A stretch of DNA of 64,000 nt, from positions 124,001 through 188,000 of the forward strand of contig JAJOZX010007473.1 in NCBI GenBank assembly GCA_023014485.1. The letters are read 5' to 3'. The stretch's first letter is position 1, and every line of letters begins with the position of its first letter. The notes beneath the pieces were generated by a model. The model did not search any database, had not been told where the DNA came from, and saw only the letters and a program-made list of their open reading frames with translations. Positions 51,398 to 63,945 of the stretch are shown here, one piece after another. The position numbers were made by a program, and so were the translations under genes. Source of the DNA: Bathynomus jamesi. Taxonomy: Eukaryota; Arthropoda; Malacostraca; Isopoda; Cirolanidae.

Positions 51398-53722
51398 TTA
51401 CAAGGAAAAGAAGTATCTCAAAAGGCCTTGCGGCCCATACCGAAGAAGTACCAATGGCAACGGGTGCCACGGAAAATTTTCTTCACACTCAAATAGTGTG
51501 CAAGATTTGGTCTAACCTTTTCTCGAAATGATCCACAGAGGAACTGTTCACAACTTCCGAAGGTAACCTGTTCCATGTGTCACAGATCTTATACGTAAAG
51601 TAATTCCCACACACACTAGTCCTAAACCGTTTCAAATCCAACTTCCAACCATTGTTGCGAGTTGGGTTATCATTTAAACTAAACATACTTCTAAAATCGA
51701 CATCGTTGAACCCGCGTAAGAGCTTGAAAACCTCGATCAGTTGACCGCGCAGCCTCCGAGTTTCAAGCGAAAACAAGTTCAGGGCGCGTAACCGTCGATT
51801 GTAGCCCATATGCCTAACGGAAGGGATTAACTTTGTGGCCCTCGCCTGCACTCGCTCCAGCCTCTCAATATCTTTCCTGAGGGTGGGCGAACAGAACTGC
51901 ACAGCATATTCCAGGTGCGGCCGAACCAGGGAATTGTACAGAGAGAGCACAATCTCCTTGTTTCGAAACTGAAATTGCCTCCTGATATAACAACAACTTC
52001 TGGGCTTTCTTTTCCACCTCTACGCACTGTTTCGTAAACTTAAGGTCGCTACTAATTAGCACACCCAAGTCCTTTTCCAAATCAGTGGCCTCGATATTAC
52101 TCCCCAACCTCGACGAGTCCGACTTGGGATTGGCGTAGCCAATGTGCATCACCTTGCATTTACGCAAGTTAAACGGCATTTGCCATTTTTCGGACCACTC
52201 TCCTATCATACCTAGGTCCGCACGCAGTTGCTCGATCGCTTCGGACGTCCCAACGTTGCTACCCAAGCTTCGTATCATCAGCGAATTTGGCGATCCGACT
52301 GACGATGCCACCGTCGATATCATTTATGTAAATGATGAACAGTGGCCCCAAAAGGGAACCCTGAGGAACCCAACTAGTGACCGAGGTCCCACCCGAACTA
52401 ACCCCTTTAATTATAACCCTCTGACGCCTATTCTTCAGCCAGTTGTCAATCCACCTACCGACTTCCCCACCGATACCCTGCGCGCGGACTTTCGCCATTA
52501 GCCGGCGGTGAGGTACCTTATCAAAGGCTTTCTCAAAGTCGAGATAAAGTATATCAATCGCCCTACTCTTATTATACTCACTCAACATGACGTGGAAAAA
52601 CTCGAGCAAGTTGGTGAAACACAACGTATGCCGTCTAAACCCATGTTGGGAGTCCCCAAGCAGCTTGTAGGAATCCAAATGGTCAACGATCCTATTCGCT
52701 ATTATCCCCTCTAATAATTTACCTACAACTGAAGTGAGACTAATGGGACGATAGTTCCCTGGACTTTCGTGATCCCCTTTCTTAAAGAGAGGGGTCACAT
52801 TGTCTTCCTCTGGGGAGGAACTAGTCTGGCCCAGGAGCCTTAAACGCGCTCAGTTTGTCTATTCTATCGGCAACGACTGTCGCGGTACACCAAACACTAC
52901 CCAGGCCAGCACCTTCGTGCCTGACGCCTGGCTCGGGGATGACGCGGGTATCCTCCCTGGTGAACACTCTCGCAAAGTACTCATTAAGCACATTAGCGAT
53001 GTAAGCGTCGGAGGTCCACAGAACGCCGCTGGGGTCTTTTAATGGACCTATCATGCTTCTAATGGGCTTTCTACTATTTACATAACTGAAGAACTCCTTA
53101 GGGTTCCCCTTGCAGAGGCTTGCCACCCGTAATTCTTCGTTACGTTTCGCTTGCCTAACCTTCGCTTCTCTACACAGGCGGACATACGCTTCAGTTTTCT
53201 CGTGGGAACGATTTGCCTTCGCCCTCCTATACGCTACTTTCCTATTTCGGATAGCCGAAGCGATGTCACGATTGAAGCACTTAAGCTGCGTTGAAGCAGG
53301 GGTGACCGGTTTTGAGGGTATGGCAGCAGACTGCAGCACCATAAACTCGTCCCGGAATGCACTCCACACTCCCTCAACATTGCCGCCGACCTCTAACCCC
53401 ATCTCACCTACGCTATCCCGGAGGCTAACAAAGGGCCGCCCGCCGTAGATCGAGTTTACTGCCTCTCGAGTTACTACGCTTCACCCGAGGGACGCACACA
53501 CGGAACCTAATCAGACCGTTATCACTCCCGCCCAACGATTCGCCAACGGTGAAGCCAGTGACGAGGTTGTCTTCGGTCGTGAATACTAAGTCTAGAACGC
53601 TTTCGCCTCGTGTAGGCTTATTGACCTACTGAGTGAAGAAGTTCTCATCAGCAAAGTCAACTAGCCTCCTCCCTTCAGCATCAGCAGTCCTGTCTTCCCA
53701 CTTTATGCCGCGACAGTTGAAG
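51398..53722 (-). mobile_element. CR1-like non-LTR copy A7
   Basis: The rightmost family A copy. It extends from the 3' UTR through the RT, linker and the endonuclease C-terminal half, and stops within the GDFN motif region at 53722 against the GA-rich satellite. It is the most diverged A copy by eye. Confidence 0.83.
51489..53722 (-). pseudogene. CR1-like ORF2 (A7), heavily mutated
   Basis: Open pieces: 53722-53626 and 53402-52821 (endonuclease end, linker), 52798-52259 (YRPISLTSVVGK, YLDFEKAFDKVP, GPLFIIYINDID, FADDTKLG), 52323-51865 and 51950-51489 (C-terminus). About 130 bp upstream of the RT near 52805 are missing compared with A6. Several frameshifts are present. Confidence 0.8.
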
Positions 53723-54021
53723 AGAGGAGGAGAGAAGAGAGGAGGAGAGAGAAGAGAGGAGAGAAGAGACGAGACGAGAGAGGAGAGACGAGACGAGAGA
53801 GGAGAGAGAGAAAAGAGAAGAGACGAGACGAGAGAGGAGAGACGAGAGAGGAGAGAGAGAAGAGAGGAGAGAAGAGAAGAGAGAAGAGACGAGACGAGAG
53901 AGGAGAGACGAGACGAGAGAGGAGAGAGAGAAAAGAGAAGAGACGAGACGAGAGAGGAGAGACGAGAGAGGAGAGAGAGAAGAGAGGAGAGAAGAGAAGA
54001 GAGGAGAGAAGAGAAGAGAGG
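53717..54021 (+). repeat. GA-rich satellite with exact 120-bp duplication
   Basis: Almost pure purine on the + strand with scattered C in GACGAGACGAG motifs. Positions 53761-53880 and 53881-54000 are identical over 120 bp by direct reading. It occupies the place where a (GA)n junction tract is expected and is bounded on the right by the BEL3 LTR. Confidence 0.9.
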
Positions 54022-55937
54022 TGTTAGAAAATCTAGAAGAGGAAGAACCATTGTTGTCCCAACGTGATATGATGACTAAGCTGATTGATGCAGCATTGCT
54101 TGTATATATTAAGTTAAGGTGTGTATATATCCATCTCATAATTGTAAGGTTAGTGAAAAATTCACTTAATTCAGAACTAGCATTTTTGGGCTCTTGTGGC
54201 ATCATTGTTTTGGGCTCTTGTGGCATCATTGTTTGGGCACTCTTGTGGCATCATTTTTTTGGGCGCTGCGCGTCTTTTCTCCTCGTTTGTGTAATGCCGT
54301 ACTTACAGGGTGTGGTCTTATAGAGAGCTCTCTTGCAATTCAGTTTGGTTGTTTAGATACAAGATTGTTGCATCGTGCAATAGTGCAGGTTGTGATGTTG
54401 CAAGGTTTAGAAAGACCATAAATAGTGCCCCTTTTGTTTTTTATCTTAAATTCATGCAACTGAGGCCTAAGGTAGGCCCACATCGCAGCAACCCTGGGGT
54501 AGTACCTAATAGGACCTCCAAGTCCGTAAGTTTTTAATTCTAGCTTAACTTGGGCTGTACGTTGAACTGGCCCTTCAGAGCTTGGCCGTTCACGGCTCAG
54601 CTGGGATTTTTAACCCAATAAAAAAAAAAAATAATAACATGGTCCTTCGAACCGGATTCTAGCCCAAGACTGAGTCATTGACTATTTTTCGGCAAAGTTC
54701 TGATTGTGCAAATTGTAGCCCAAGTTAGGCCTAGACGGGTTGAGCATAATTGAGTTAAGGTCCCAGGGTAGAAAGTTTGGTCGCCCAATTGCGAAACTTG
54801 GCCACTCGTCTGTCGTTGTTTTTGGCCTACATTTTTACCGGTTTGGTTAATTTTGGTTTATTATTCGTAGGCGAAGTTTGCAGACTTCGGTGCGCCAGTT
54901 ACTTGGGTGGAAAATTTGGTATTTATTGAAAAATTTATTATTTAGAATTTATTATTTAGCTTGAGAGAGATTATTTTTATTTAGGTGCAATATTAAGGTT
55001 AAATTTACTTTAAATAGACACAGTAATTATAGAAATAATAATGGCCTATTTAGACACTGTCAACATAGCTACAGACTTTTTCACTGTAGGTTGCAGTGGT
55101 TTTCAGGTTAAAATTTGGTCAGCAGCCAGATTACTAACTATGGTGAAGCTAAATTCATTAAAATTAATTTAGACTTACCAAAAATGAAGTTGCCAGTTGA
55201 ACGTTACCCTTTCTGTTTCTAACTAATCCATAAGTTTCATTTAGTTTCCAGGTTTGAATTTTATTTGTTAAGTTTTAAGTTATTATTTAACACACTGCTA
55301 GGTTATGTATTTGTAGGGGCTATTTCCCAGACCTAGGTTTTGCAGGTTAAGTTAGGCTAGGGCTGTATTGCCCTTAATTTTTTGTTTTTAAAGGTTTAAG
55401 GTTTAAGGTTTTGAAGGTTTTACTCAAGTTAAGTTAGGGCTACATTGCCTTTAGGTTTTAATAGGGGCTATAACAGCCATTTAATTATTGAGTTAGGGCA
55501 GTTGTAGCCCGGTTCGAGTTTCTTCTAGGTACCTAGTTTTTCTCTTACCTTAGTTATTTTCTTTAATTAACTTACACCTAGTTCTGATAGGCCTCTATTT
55601 AGTTAAACAGGGTTTTTGTTTAATTGCAGTGGTTATTAAGGTTAAGATTTAAAAGTTGTGAGGTTTAAAGGTTGACTTTAAGTTGCCCGGTTAGTTGGGG
55701 AACCACGAGAATTTTACTTTTTTACAAAACTAGCCCGCTTCACGCAGTCAAAATTTTTTCAAGAATGGACAAAGCTCCGTTTTTCTTTGTCCCAGAAACT
55801 TTTTTCTTTCTTCTTTTTGTTAATTAGGGAAACCCAACTTCACTAGTTGGTTAGAAACGAGGGTTGTTATTTTTATTTATTTTGTTTATATTTTATTTGG
55901 AAATATATGCGGTTATTTCTAACCACTTTTTTTAACA
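54022..55937 (-). repeat. BEL3 3' LTR (putative, 1.9 kb)
   Basis: In element orientation it begins TGTTAAAAAAAGTGG right after a purine-rich GGGGGAA and ends TTTTCTAACA, so it has TG...CA ends with a TGTTA/TAACA inverted pair. The second LTR is outside the window, so the boundaries are inferred. Confidence 0.6.
54184..54266 (+). repeat. Short tandem repeat in BEL3 LTR
   Basis: Three imperfect units containing CTCTTGTGGCATCATT, about 26-29 bp each. Confidence 0.75.
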
Positions 55938-56136
55938 TTCCCCCGAAGGGGAAAAAATTTACTCAGAATTATATTCTTGGGAAATTTTATTTATTTATTT
56001 TTGATGAATGAAAATGCCATACTCTACAGAAAAGTTCCTTTTAGGTGAAATATGAAAATGAAAGCGTCTTTTCTGTAGAACGTTAGTCCTAAGTTATAGC
56101 TATTTACAATTATTTACAATTTTCAATTTGTGGTCT
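55938..56136 (-). other. BEL3 3' UTR and purine tract
   Basis: AT-rich region between pol and the 3' LTR. It contains an inverted pair CTACAGAAAAG / CTTTTCTGTAG near 56026-56080 and a purine-rich run next to the LTR that fits a polypurine tract. Confidence 0.45.
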
Positions 56137-57446
56137 TCACAAAGATCCACTCTGTATTTTCCTTTGCAGTTCTTCCCGAAATCTAACTGCAGCTTGTCTT
56201 TGTGGTCGGGGTTGAGTAGCAGCAGTGGTAGTGTCAGGAGAATCTACAGTTCCTGATTCTGTGGAAGAATTTTCCAGTTCTTCCAGGTCAATATTCGGTT
56301 TATCAGTTATTTCCAGTGGGTATAACCGATATATGTGTCTTCTGGAGAGATGACCATTGGGTGTTTTTACAGTTACATGCCTGATTATGCCATCTTCATC
56401 TGGGTGTAATGTTTCAATTACCGCAATCTTCCAGAAGTATTTGGGATTCATAGAATTTTCATCTAAGAGACATAGTTCTCCTACTTTAGGTTCTTTATTA
56501 ACTGGTTGTTTGTATTGTTGGTATTCTTTTTCCCTCAAACTACTCAAATATTCGTATCGCCATCTTTTTTTAATTTCTTGAGATTGTTCAACTCCCGTAT
56601 GAAAGTAGTCCAGTATTTTCTTTCTTTCTTTGTCCTCTGTTGCTGTCATATAATCAGCATCCACCTGATCACCTTCATTAACGGCTTCTTGGGTATCATT
56701 AGTGGTTAAAAAGTTGAATTTGGTATTGTCATACCCAAAAAGCAACTTGAAAGGAGTTAGTAGATCAGAGGAGAGATCTTCATTTGAATTAACATAAGTG
56801 AGTGAGTGGTCTTGAATTAATTGTATTCATTATTTCAAGAACAATTGTTTTTAGTTCAGTTAAAGGGATTTTTCTTCCTTTTAAGGAGGTATAGAGGGCT
56901 CTTTTGACTAAACCCACCATTCTTTTAGCTATTCCTAAGGTTCTGGGTGAATAGGCTGCTGTAAATTTCCACTGGATACCATGATCAGAGAGGTACTGAG
57001 ACACAAGAACATTTTGGAACCAATGTTTAAGGTAATCTTCAGATCTCTTGAAGGTGGATTGATTATCTGAAATCAAAACTTTTGGAAGGGAGTAGTTTAA
57101 GGACAAATGGTAGAGTTCTCTTAAAAAGGTTTTAGCAGAAAGGTCAGTGCAGATGTGAAGGCTGGTGAATCTGGTGGCGCAGCAAGTAAACAATAATAAG
57201 TAGACTTTCATGAATTGGTTATTCTCATCCTGGACAGAAATTGGACCAGCATAGTCAAGGGCAGTTTTTTCAAAGGGTTTTTCATAGCTTAAACGTTCCG
57301 TTACTAATGGTCCAGTAGTAGGCACTTCATAAGCCATGGCAAAGTATTTTTGGCAAAACAGACATTGTTTCAGAACCTTTTTAACTACTTGCCTTATTTT
57401 GGGGATCCAGAATTCCTGTCTGAGGAAATTGCATGTGGTAGCTAAG
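56137..57446 (-). pseudogene. BEL3 integrase core and C-terminal part
   Basis: Open frames about 57446-56789 and 56745-56137. The first has the integrase finger end (CLFCQKYF), LDYAGPIS (first Asp), LISDNQSTFKR (second Asp) and a third region where the usual glycine-rich WE motif reads AYSPRTLGIAKRMV, so the conserved Glu may be absent or displaced. The second frame is the DUF5641-like C-terminal domain (EYLSSLREKEY, GELCLLDE, TVKTPNGHLSRR). A frameshift near 56780 separates them. Integrase would insert the cDNA into the chromosome. Confidence 0.75.
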
Positions 57447-57679
57447 CAGGGCCGGATTAAGACCTTTAGAGGCCCTAAGCACTTAAAAGATTTTGGTGCC
57501 CCATATATATGTAATTCAAAATATAAACAAAAATAAACCATAAAATAAAATTTTATTTTTTGAAATGAAACAAAACTTACAGTAAGATGGAAAATAATGT
57601 TTATTTTTGTATACTTCCACTTCATTTATATTTGAAAAGTTTTCTCCTACTTTTTTTAATTGCAAAGTCTTTGATCAGA

Positions 57680-60600
57680 TCCTCAAAACTAATCTTACGT
57701 AACACATCTGCTTCTATACTTAGTAGAGATAAGCATCCAGCCTGCCTTGTTGCATAGTTGTTCTGTTGGTATTTTTAATATACTTCAACTGAGAAAATGA
57801 ACGCTCAGCTGAGCAATTTGTGACCATTAATGTTAAAAATATACGAAAGGCAATTTCTACATTTGGGAAGGCACACTCAATATTGTCTTCTACAATTATT
57901 TTATAAAGTTCAGCATGACTGAATCTTGTTTTTACATTTTTTTTTGCACTGAACTTATGGCACACATATGAGTGAAACTGCTGAAGCTCAGCAGAGAAAT
58001 TAGTGTTCAAGTCCTCTGGGTAAGCATCAATCATCTTTTTACAACCCTGAGAATACCTTTCAATTTCAGTAGATGATGAAGTGGTGACATTATGTGGCAC
58101 ATCACTTAGAAAAGAAAATCTCTCTGCTATTTCTTTGTATATCTCTCCTCTTCTCTCATCTCAGTTTCAAGTTTGTCAACAATTGTGTAAAAGGTGGTGA
58201 TAAGAAATTTATCTCTGGCATTCAGATATACTTCTGGTGCATCTCCGTCATTGGGTACCTTCTTTCTGATACGTTTGCGAGTTTGAGCTGCCTTGTAATC
58301 AACATCTGGTAGCATTTCCTTTGTAGCTGCTTCATATCTTTCAAATTCATCTCGTGAAGTGCACAGTTGGTCAGCTAATGATCCATACAGATCTGCACAT
58401 GTTTTTAAGTTCACATCCTTATTCTGTAGAACTTTGCTTACTCTATGAAAATTTTGCAAAATCTCATCCCAAAAATTCAACATAAAAACGAATTCTAGCT
58501 CTTGCATCTTATTTGCAATATTATTTGCTTCTCTTCTAGTGTCTCCCTTTTGTGACTGGTCTTCAGCTATACATTCTAACGCTTCTAAAATTTTAAGGAA
58601 AGATTTCAAAATTGCTGCTGTTGCCATAGCATGTGCCTCCCATCTGGTATCAGAGAGGGATTTTAAGACACTTTCATTTCCAATACAACCTTTAAGAATT
58701 TCCCACCTGCTGGTTGAGGCTAAAAAAAAGGTATAGAGCAACTGCACTGTAGAGAAGAAATTAACCGCCTCTTGACAGCAGTCAACAGCACTTCGGCCTA
58801 CCAGATTTAGTGAATGGGCTACACAGGGCACATATATAGCAAACTTGTTTGTTTCTAAAATTTTTTGCTGCATCCCCTTATAACGCCCAGACATGTTGGC
58901 AGCGTTGTCGTAAGATTGACCCCTACATTTTGAAAAGTCTAGCTTACAAACTTCACGTAAGTACTGCAACACCTGATTTGCCATTTCCTCACCAGTATGG
59001 CTTTTCATTTTCAGAAAGGTTAAAAAGCGTTCAATAGGCTGTCCATCTTTTAAGTACCTAAGTACAACACTTAACTGATCGATATGTGATAGATCTGGTG
59101 TTGAATCAACTGACAAACTAAAATAACCAGAAGATTTTACTTCGTCAACAATGAGTGCGTGGACCTTTTGAGCCATTAGTTGAATGAGTTCCTCACAGGT
59201 GGTTTTGGACAGGTAAGAAGGATTTCCTTTGCCAGAATTTCCATATTTCAAAATGTGACCTGCTAAAAATGGATCAAACCGGCTTATGAGCTCAAGCAGC
59301 CCTAAAAAATTCCCATTCTGCAATGATCCAAATCTTTCTTCTGTTCCTCGAAAAGACAAGCCACGTTCAGCTAACGTACAAATAACAGCTATGACACGCC
59401 TCAAGACATGTTCCCACTAATCACACTCTTCCTGAATTTGTTTTTCCAACTGTTGTCCCAACCCCGCACCTTGTCTGCGAGTTAAGTATGTTAGCATAGA
59501 GTCTCGGTGAGTAGTGCTTTTTTCATGATGATCAATTACAATAGTATTTCGCCAGTCACTGAACCCTTCTCTTATAACAAAATGTGAGACATTTTTAGGA
59601 GCAAAGAGTTTACAAACATAACAGTAAACTGATCCTGTTGATGGTGAATACAATAACCACTCTCTCTTGTATTTCTCACCATTGGCTTTTGTCCCAACGA
59701 AAAGTTTTTGTGAACAGTATCTTGCTGGTTTGCCACTACTGAAATGCCGGTAAGACTTGTCAAATGGCCCATTGTGGTGTTGACAGTCACTGGGTCCACA
59801 ACCCTGGATCTTTTGCTATATTTACTTCATCTTCTGCAGACTGATTCATTTCACCACCATCACCATGGTCCACTAAACTTTCATTTTCAGCAATTATTTC
59901 AACCCCAGAATGTCTTGTAAAGCAACTTGAATCAACATTTGCAGTAGAGGTATCAAGAGAATTTACAGGCAAAGTGAGATCAGTAGTGAGACATGTGGTA
60001 GATGAACCTGCTTGTGACACCTCGGTGATTCCAACGTCATCATATTTTGATTTTGAAGTGATCAAAGTGGTATTTGTGTCCCAACCCCGCACCTTGTCTG
60101 CGAGTTAAGTATGTTAGTATAGAGTCTCGGTGAGTAGTGCTTTTTTCATGATGATCAATTACAATAGTATTTCACCAGTCACTGAACCCTTCTCTTATAA
60201 CAAAATGTGAGACACTTTTAGGAGCAAACAGTTTACAAACATAACAGTTGTAAAGCAACTTGAATCAACATTTGCAGTAGAGGTATCAAGAGAATTTACA
60301 GGCAAAGTGAGATCAGTAGTGAGACATGTGGTAGATGAACCTGCTTGTGACACCTCGGTGATTCCAACGTCATCATATTTTGATTTTGAAGTGATCAAAG
60401 TGGTATTTGTGTCCCAACCCCGCACCTTGTCTGCGAGTTAAGTATGTTAGCATAGAGTCTCGGTGAGTAGTGCTTTTTTCATGATGATCAATTACAATAG
60501 TATTTCACCAGTCACTGAACCCTTCTCTTATAACAAAATGTGAGACATTTTTAGGAGCAAACAGTTTACAAACATAACAGTAAACTGATCCTGTTGATGG

Positions 60601-61263
60601 TGAATACAATAACCACTCTCTCTTGTATTTCTCACCATTGGCTTTTGTCCCAACGAAAAGTTTTTGTGAACAGTATCTTGCTGGTTTGCCACTACTGAAA
60701 TGCCGGTAAGACTTGTCAAATGGCCCATTGTGGTGTTGACAGTCACTGGGTCCACAAGCAATCCAATAAGCCACATCATCAGCAGAGAAATCAAGCCACA
60801 ACCCTGGATCTTTTGCTATATTTACTTCATCTTCTGCAGACTGATTCATTTCACCACCATCACCATGGTCCACTAAACTTTCATTTTCAGCAATTATTTC
60901 AACCCCAGAATGTCTTGTAAAGCAACTTGAATCAACATTTGCAGTAGAGGTATCAAGAGAATTTACAGGCAAAGTGAGATCAGTAGTGAGACATGTGGTA
61001 GATGAACCTGCTTGTGACACCTCGGTGATTCCAAAGTCATCATATTTTGATTTTGAAGTGATCAAAGTGGTATTTGTGTCCACTTCTGATGACGGAGATT
61101 GGTTTTGATTCAGAATCGGTATATCATGTTGACGTTGTGGTCGTGGAACTTGTGTGAAGAAATCAGTCAGCTTTGCAGTCTTGGACTCTAAATCCAAAGT
61201 CTTCTCTTGTTTCTCTTTTGATAGTTTTCGCTTTTGTGCACCACTTAACTGAACACGTTTCAT
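57680..61263 (-). pseudogene. hAT transposase (ZMYM1/TTF type), decayed
   Basis: ATG at 61263 (MKRVQLSGAQKRKLSKE), probably after a splice acceptor near 61281. Then an acidic, Ser/Thr-rich linker and a TTF-type zinc finger (KREWLLYSPSTG, CYVCKLFA). The core (59410-58127) has RGLSFRG, SVDSTPD (first Asp), CRGQSYDNAANMSG (second Asp), CVAHSLNLV (Cys-x-x-His) and DTRWEAHA; the end has CSAERSFSQLK. Breaks: the segment coding the linker and finger is present three times, one copy internally deleted (see 59455-61084); an in-frame TAG precedes WEHVLRR near 59415; a frameshift lies near 58135 and a lost base near 57732. Confidence 0.85.
59455..61084 (-). repeat. Tandem triplication within hAT-8L coding region
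   Basis: Units in element order: about 61084-60412 (complete), 60411-60080 (internally deleted, joining SSCFT to VMFVNC) and 60079-59455 (lacks about 45 bp coding LDFSADDVAYWIAC). Each starts near DTNTTLITSKSKYDD and ends near TRRQGAGLG. The units are nearly identical, so the duplication is recent. Confidence 0.85.
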
Positions 61264-62488
61264 CTTGGTTCTTGGGGTCTGTAAAATACAGAAATAAAAA
61301 GAATATTTTATTTGTATATTATGTGGCAATCAACACAGTTACACATATCACAATCTTGGCTTTGTTCTTTTATTCTCAGAAAGACAAAATGGGAACCGTA
61401 CACAACCAAAGTGGCAATTTAAATATAAGTGGCAATTAAATATAACTCAACCGAAATATCAACTCGAAATTTTGAATACAAATCAAATCGAAAGAAGGAA
61501 CCAAAAGAAGGAACCAAAAGAAGGAACCGAAAGAAGGAACCGAAACCTATAAAATAAAAATACTTAACATTAGAATTAACAATACGCAATCTATAAAAAT
61601 ATCAATATTAACATTTCACTATTAACGAGTCACATTTTATATTTACATTTATTTATTTATTTAAAACACAATATTTAATTATAGGAAATATGAACATTTG
61701 CTTAGGGCCTAAATTGTCCTAACTACGTTTGATGTTATATATACATTACAAATTATTCACTCTGGTTATTACAATCTAAATTCTTTTATACTGTTATGAC
61801 AATAGATAAATAAATTATAAAATAAAGATACGTGTATGATAAAATATTGTTATATATACAAATAAAGTACACTTCATAGACTTACCCTAGAGAAGAAGAG
61901 AGAGCAACAGATAAACTTCTTCAACGCTAATTAACTTAGGTCAGTATATCTTATTATTATAATGGCCGTGATAAACATCACTTGATACAACAGCAATATA
62001 GAGAGTTTATAGTTTCTTTTATTTTAATATTAATTTATATTACAATTCTATAAACCTAAATCTTTCTGTAAAACAATACCAAATGATTATGTAAAATATA
62101 TATTTAATATTATATGCACAAATCACACGTTCAGAATAACTTCCTATAGCACACGAAAATATTTAATCTATATGTATTTTTAATATGGCGCTCAAAGATT
62201 TGATATAAACAAAATAATAACGCAAAGCGTAAAGTGTGTGATTACAACGAAATATATTTATTCTCTCAAAAGGGTTGTTGTTCACTACAAATTCAAACAA
62301 TGAAAAAAAATAAATACTATATATGAATATATATAATTCAGTTTTCAACAGCTTATAGGCTATAAGCCGCGATTATAATAGTATAATAAATCCATGGTAA
62401 ATCCGACAATGGAAAATTTCTGTGGTGCCCCCCTTCCCTTGATGCCCTAAGCACGGGCTTATTTTGCTTAATGGTTAATCCGGCCCTG
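61264..62488 (-). other. hAT-8L 5' region
   Basis: AT-rich leader and probable 5' intron of the transposase gene. Apart from the 13-bp repeats at 61490-61541 and the terminal repeat nothing is recognised. Confidence 0.5.
61490..61541 (+). repeat. 13-bp tandem repeat x4
   Basis: Four units of (G/A)AAAGAAGGAACC, exactly 13 bp each. Confidence 0.88.
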
Positions 62489-63945
62489 TAGCTAAGGTTG
62501 CATGACTGGCTTTTGCATGACATTCAGTTATGATTAACGTTGTTAAATGAGAACTTTCAGGCAGCAGTACAGGATACCTGGCAGAATAGTTAAGGTTGGT
62601 TGCATATTTATATCTCCCCATTGTTCTGACTAACCCTTCTTTGTCAATGAAGAGTTTTAGATTCTTTTGCAGCTTAGTTAGGTCCTCAACTTTTTCTCCT
62701 TTATTTAGTTTGTTGATTATTTCTTTTTCTTTTGAGAAATGTTTTTGCTGGACTAATTTTAGCCAGTAATTTGTGGCCTTAGTTTTGTAAGCTGTATGAT
62801 TTTTCTCCAAAACAGCAATTTTTTCTTCCATTGTTAGGTTACATTTAGGGTTATATTCGTGAGTGCGGAAGTACTTTAAGTTTTCTATGAACCGTAGAAC
62901 ATAGGCAGTGATTCTGACCAGTTTTTTCCTGTTAGAGAATTTTTCCATGTTTAACAAGGGAGTTTTTTCATTTATTTCTTTACAAGTTGTTTGACACACA
63001 TTTATTGTTGTCTGTAAGGTTTCTTGGTGGGGGTTAAAAATTAAGTTGGTTGGCCATTCAATTTCATTTCTCAAAAATGTGGGACCATGTTGGTAAAAGG
63101 GAAGAAGTTTTTGAAATTTCTTGAAAGATATTGGTCTGGTGAGTAGGTCTGCTGGGTTGTCTTCTCCTGCTACATGTCTGAATTCCAGGTGATGGTTTAA
63201 GTTTCTTGTTGCTTCCTGAATGTCTTTCACTCTGTTTTTTTACAAAGATGGATTTCATTTTTAGAGATTTTTGAGCAATCCAATTTAAAGCCACCTGTGA
63301 GTCTGTCCAAATTATTGTTTTGAAGAACTTTGGTTTTCTGAGTTTTCTTCTAGGTAGGTTTCTTTAAGGTATTCTAGTACTTTGGTTCCTAGGCAGATTG
63401 CCATTAATTCCAAGTTACAAATGGTCCAATTTTTTGATTTGGGGTTGACTCTTGATTTAGCGTAAATTAGTTCGGATTTTCCATTTCCAACTAGATAGCA
63501 ACTTACTGCATAACCTTCTTGGCTGGCATCAAAAGATGTGGAGTTGAAGATTTTCCATGAGAGGTTTGGGATTTTCAAAAGTTTGTCTAGGAAAATTCAG
63601 AAATTCCACTTTGTTTATTTCTTTACAAAGTTTTTTCCATTCACGCAGCATTTCAGGTTCTAGATATTCATCCCAATCTTTTTTGGTAGCTATTACTTTC
63701 TGCATGAAGAGTTTTAATTTAAACACTAAGGGTGCAACAAATCCAATTGGATCAAACAATGATTGCACAGAACTTAGTATTTCTCTTTTAGTTTTGGCTT
63801 CTGAGTTCAAGTTTACAGTTTTTAGATGGAGTGTATCAGCACTTGTGTTCCAACCATATCCTAATAGTTTTACATTTTCTTTATCTTCTGAGGAGGCTAT
63901 GTCATGTTTTTCAAATAGTCCTTGAAGTTCTGAGTGGAGGCCCAT
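62489..63945 (-). pseudogene. BEL3 RNase H and integrase N-terminal part
   Basis: Open frames 63945-63529 (LFDPIGFVAPLVFKLKLFMQ, the post-RT connection), 63578-63312 (TSFDASQEGYAVSCYLV with the first RNase H Asp, and NLELMAICLG with the Glu), 63294-63064 and 63230-62497 (FRHVAGEDNPADLLTR, end of RNase H, start of integrase and its His/Cys finger, ITECHAKASHATLAT). Frameshifts lie near 63560, 63300 and 63230. The integrase continues beyond the hAT at 57446. Confidence 0.78.

Larger units (their letters stand above)
57447..62488 (-). mobile_element. Full-length hAT element (hAT-8L), 5042 bp
   Basis: Ends CAGGGCCGGATTAAGACC and the inverted TTAATCCGGCCCTG with perfect 8-bp TSD TAGCTAAG (57439-57446 and 62489-62496). 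It carries the complete but decayed transposase gene on the minus strand and a 1.2-kb AT-rich 5' region. It is the parent type of hAT-8. It interrupts BEL3 integrase. Confidence 0.94.

Noticed and set aside
53626..54229. Three long frames over the polypurine satellite
   Set aside because: They are products of a repeat free of stops; composition explains them.
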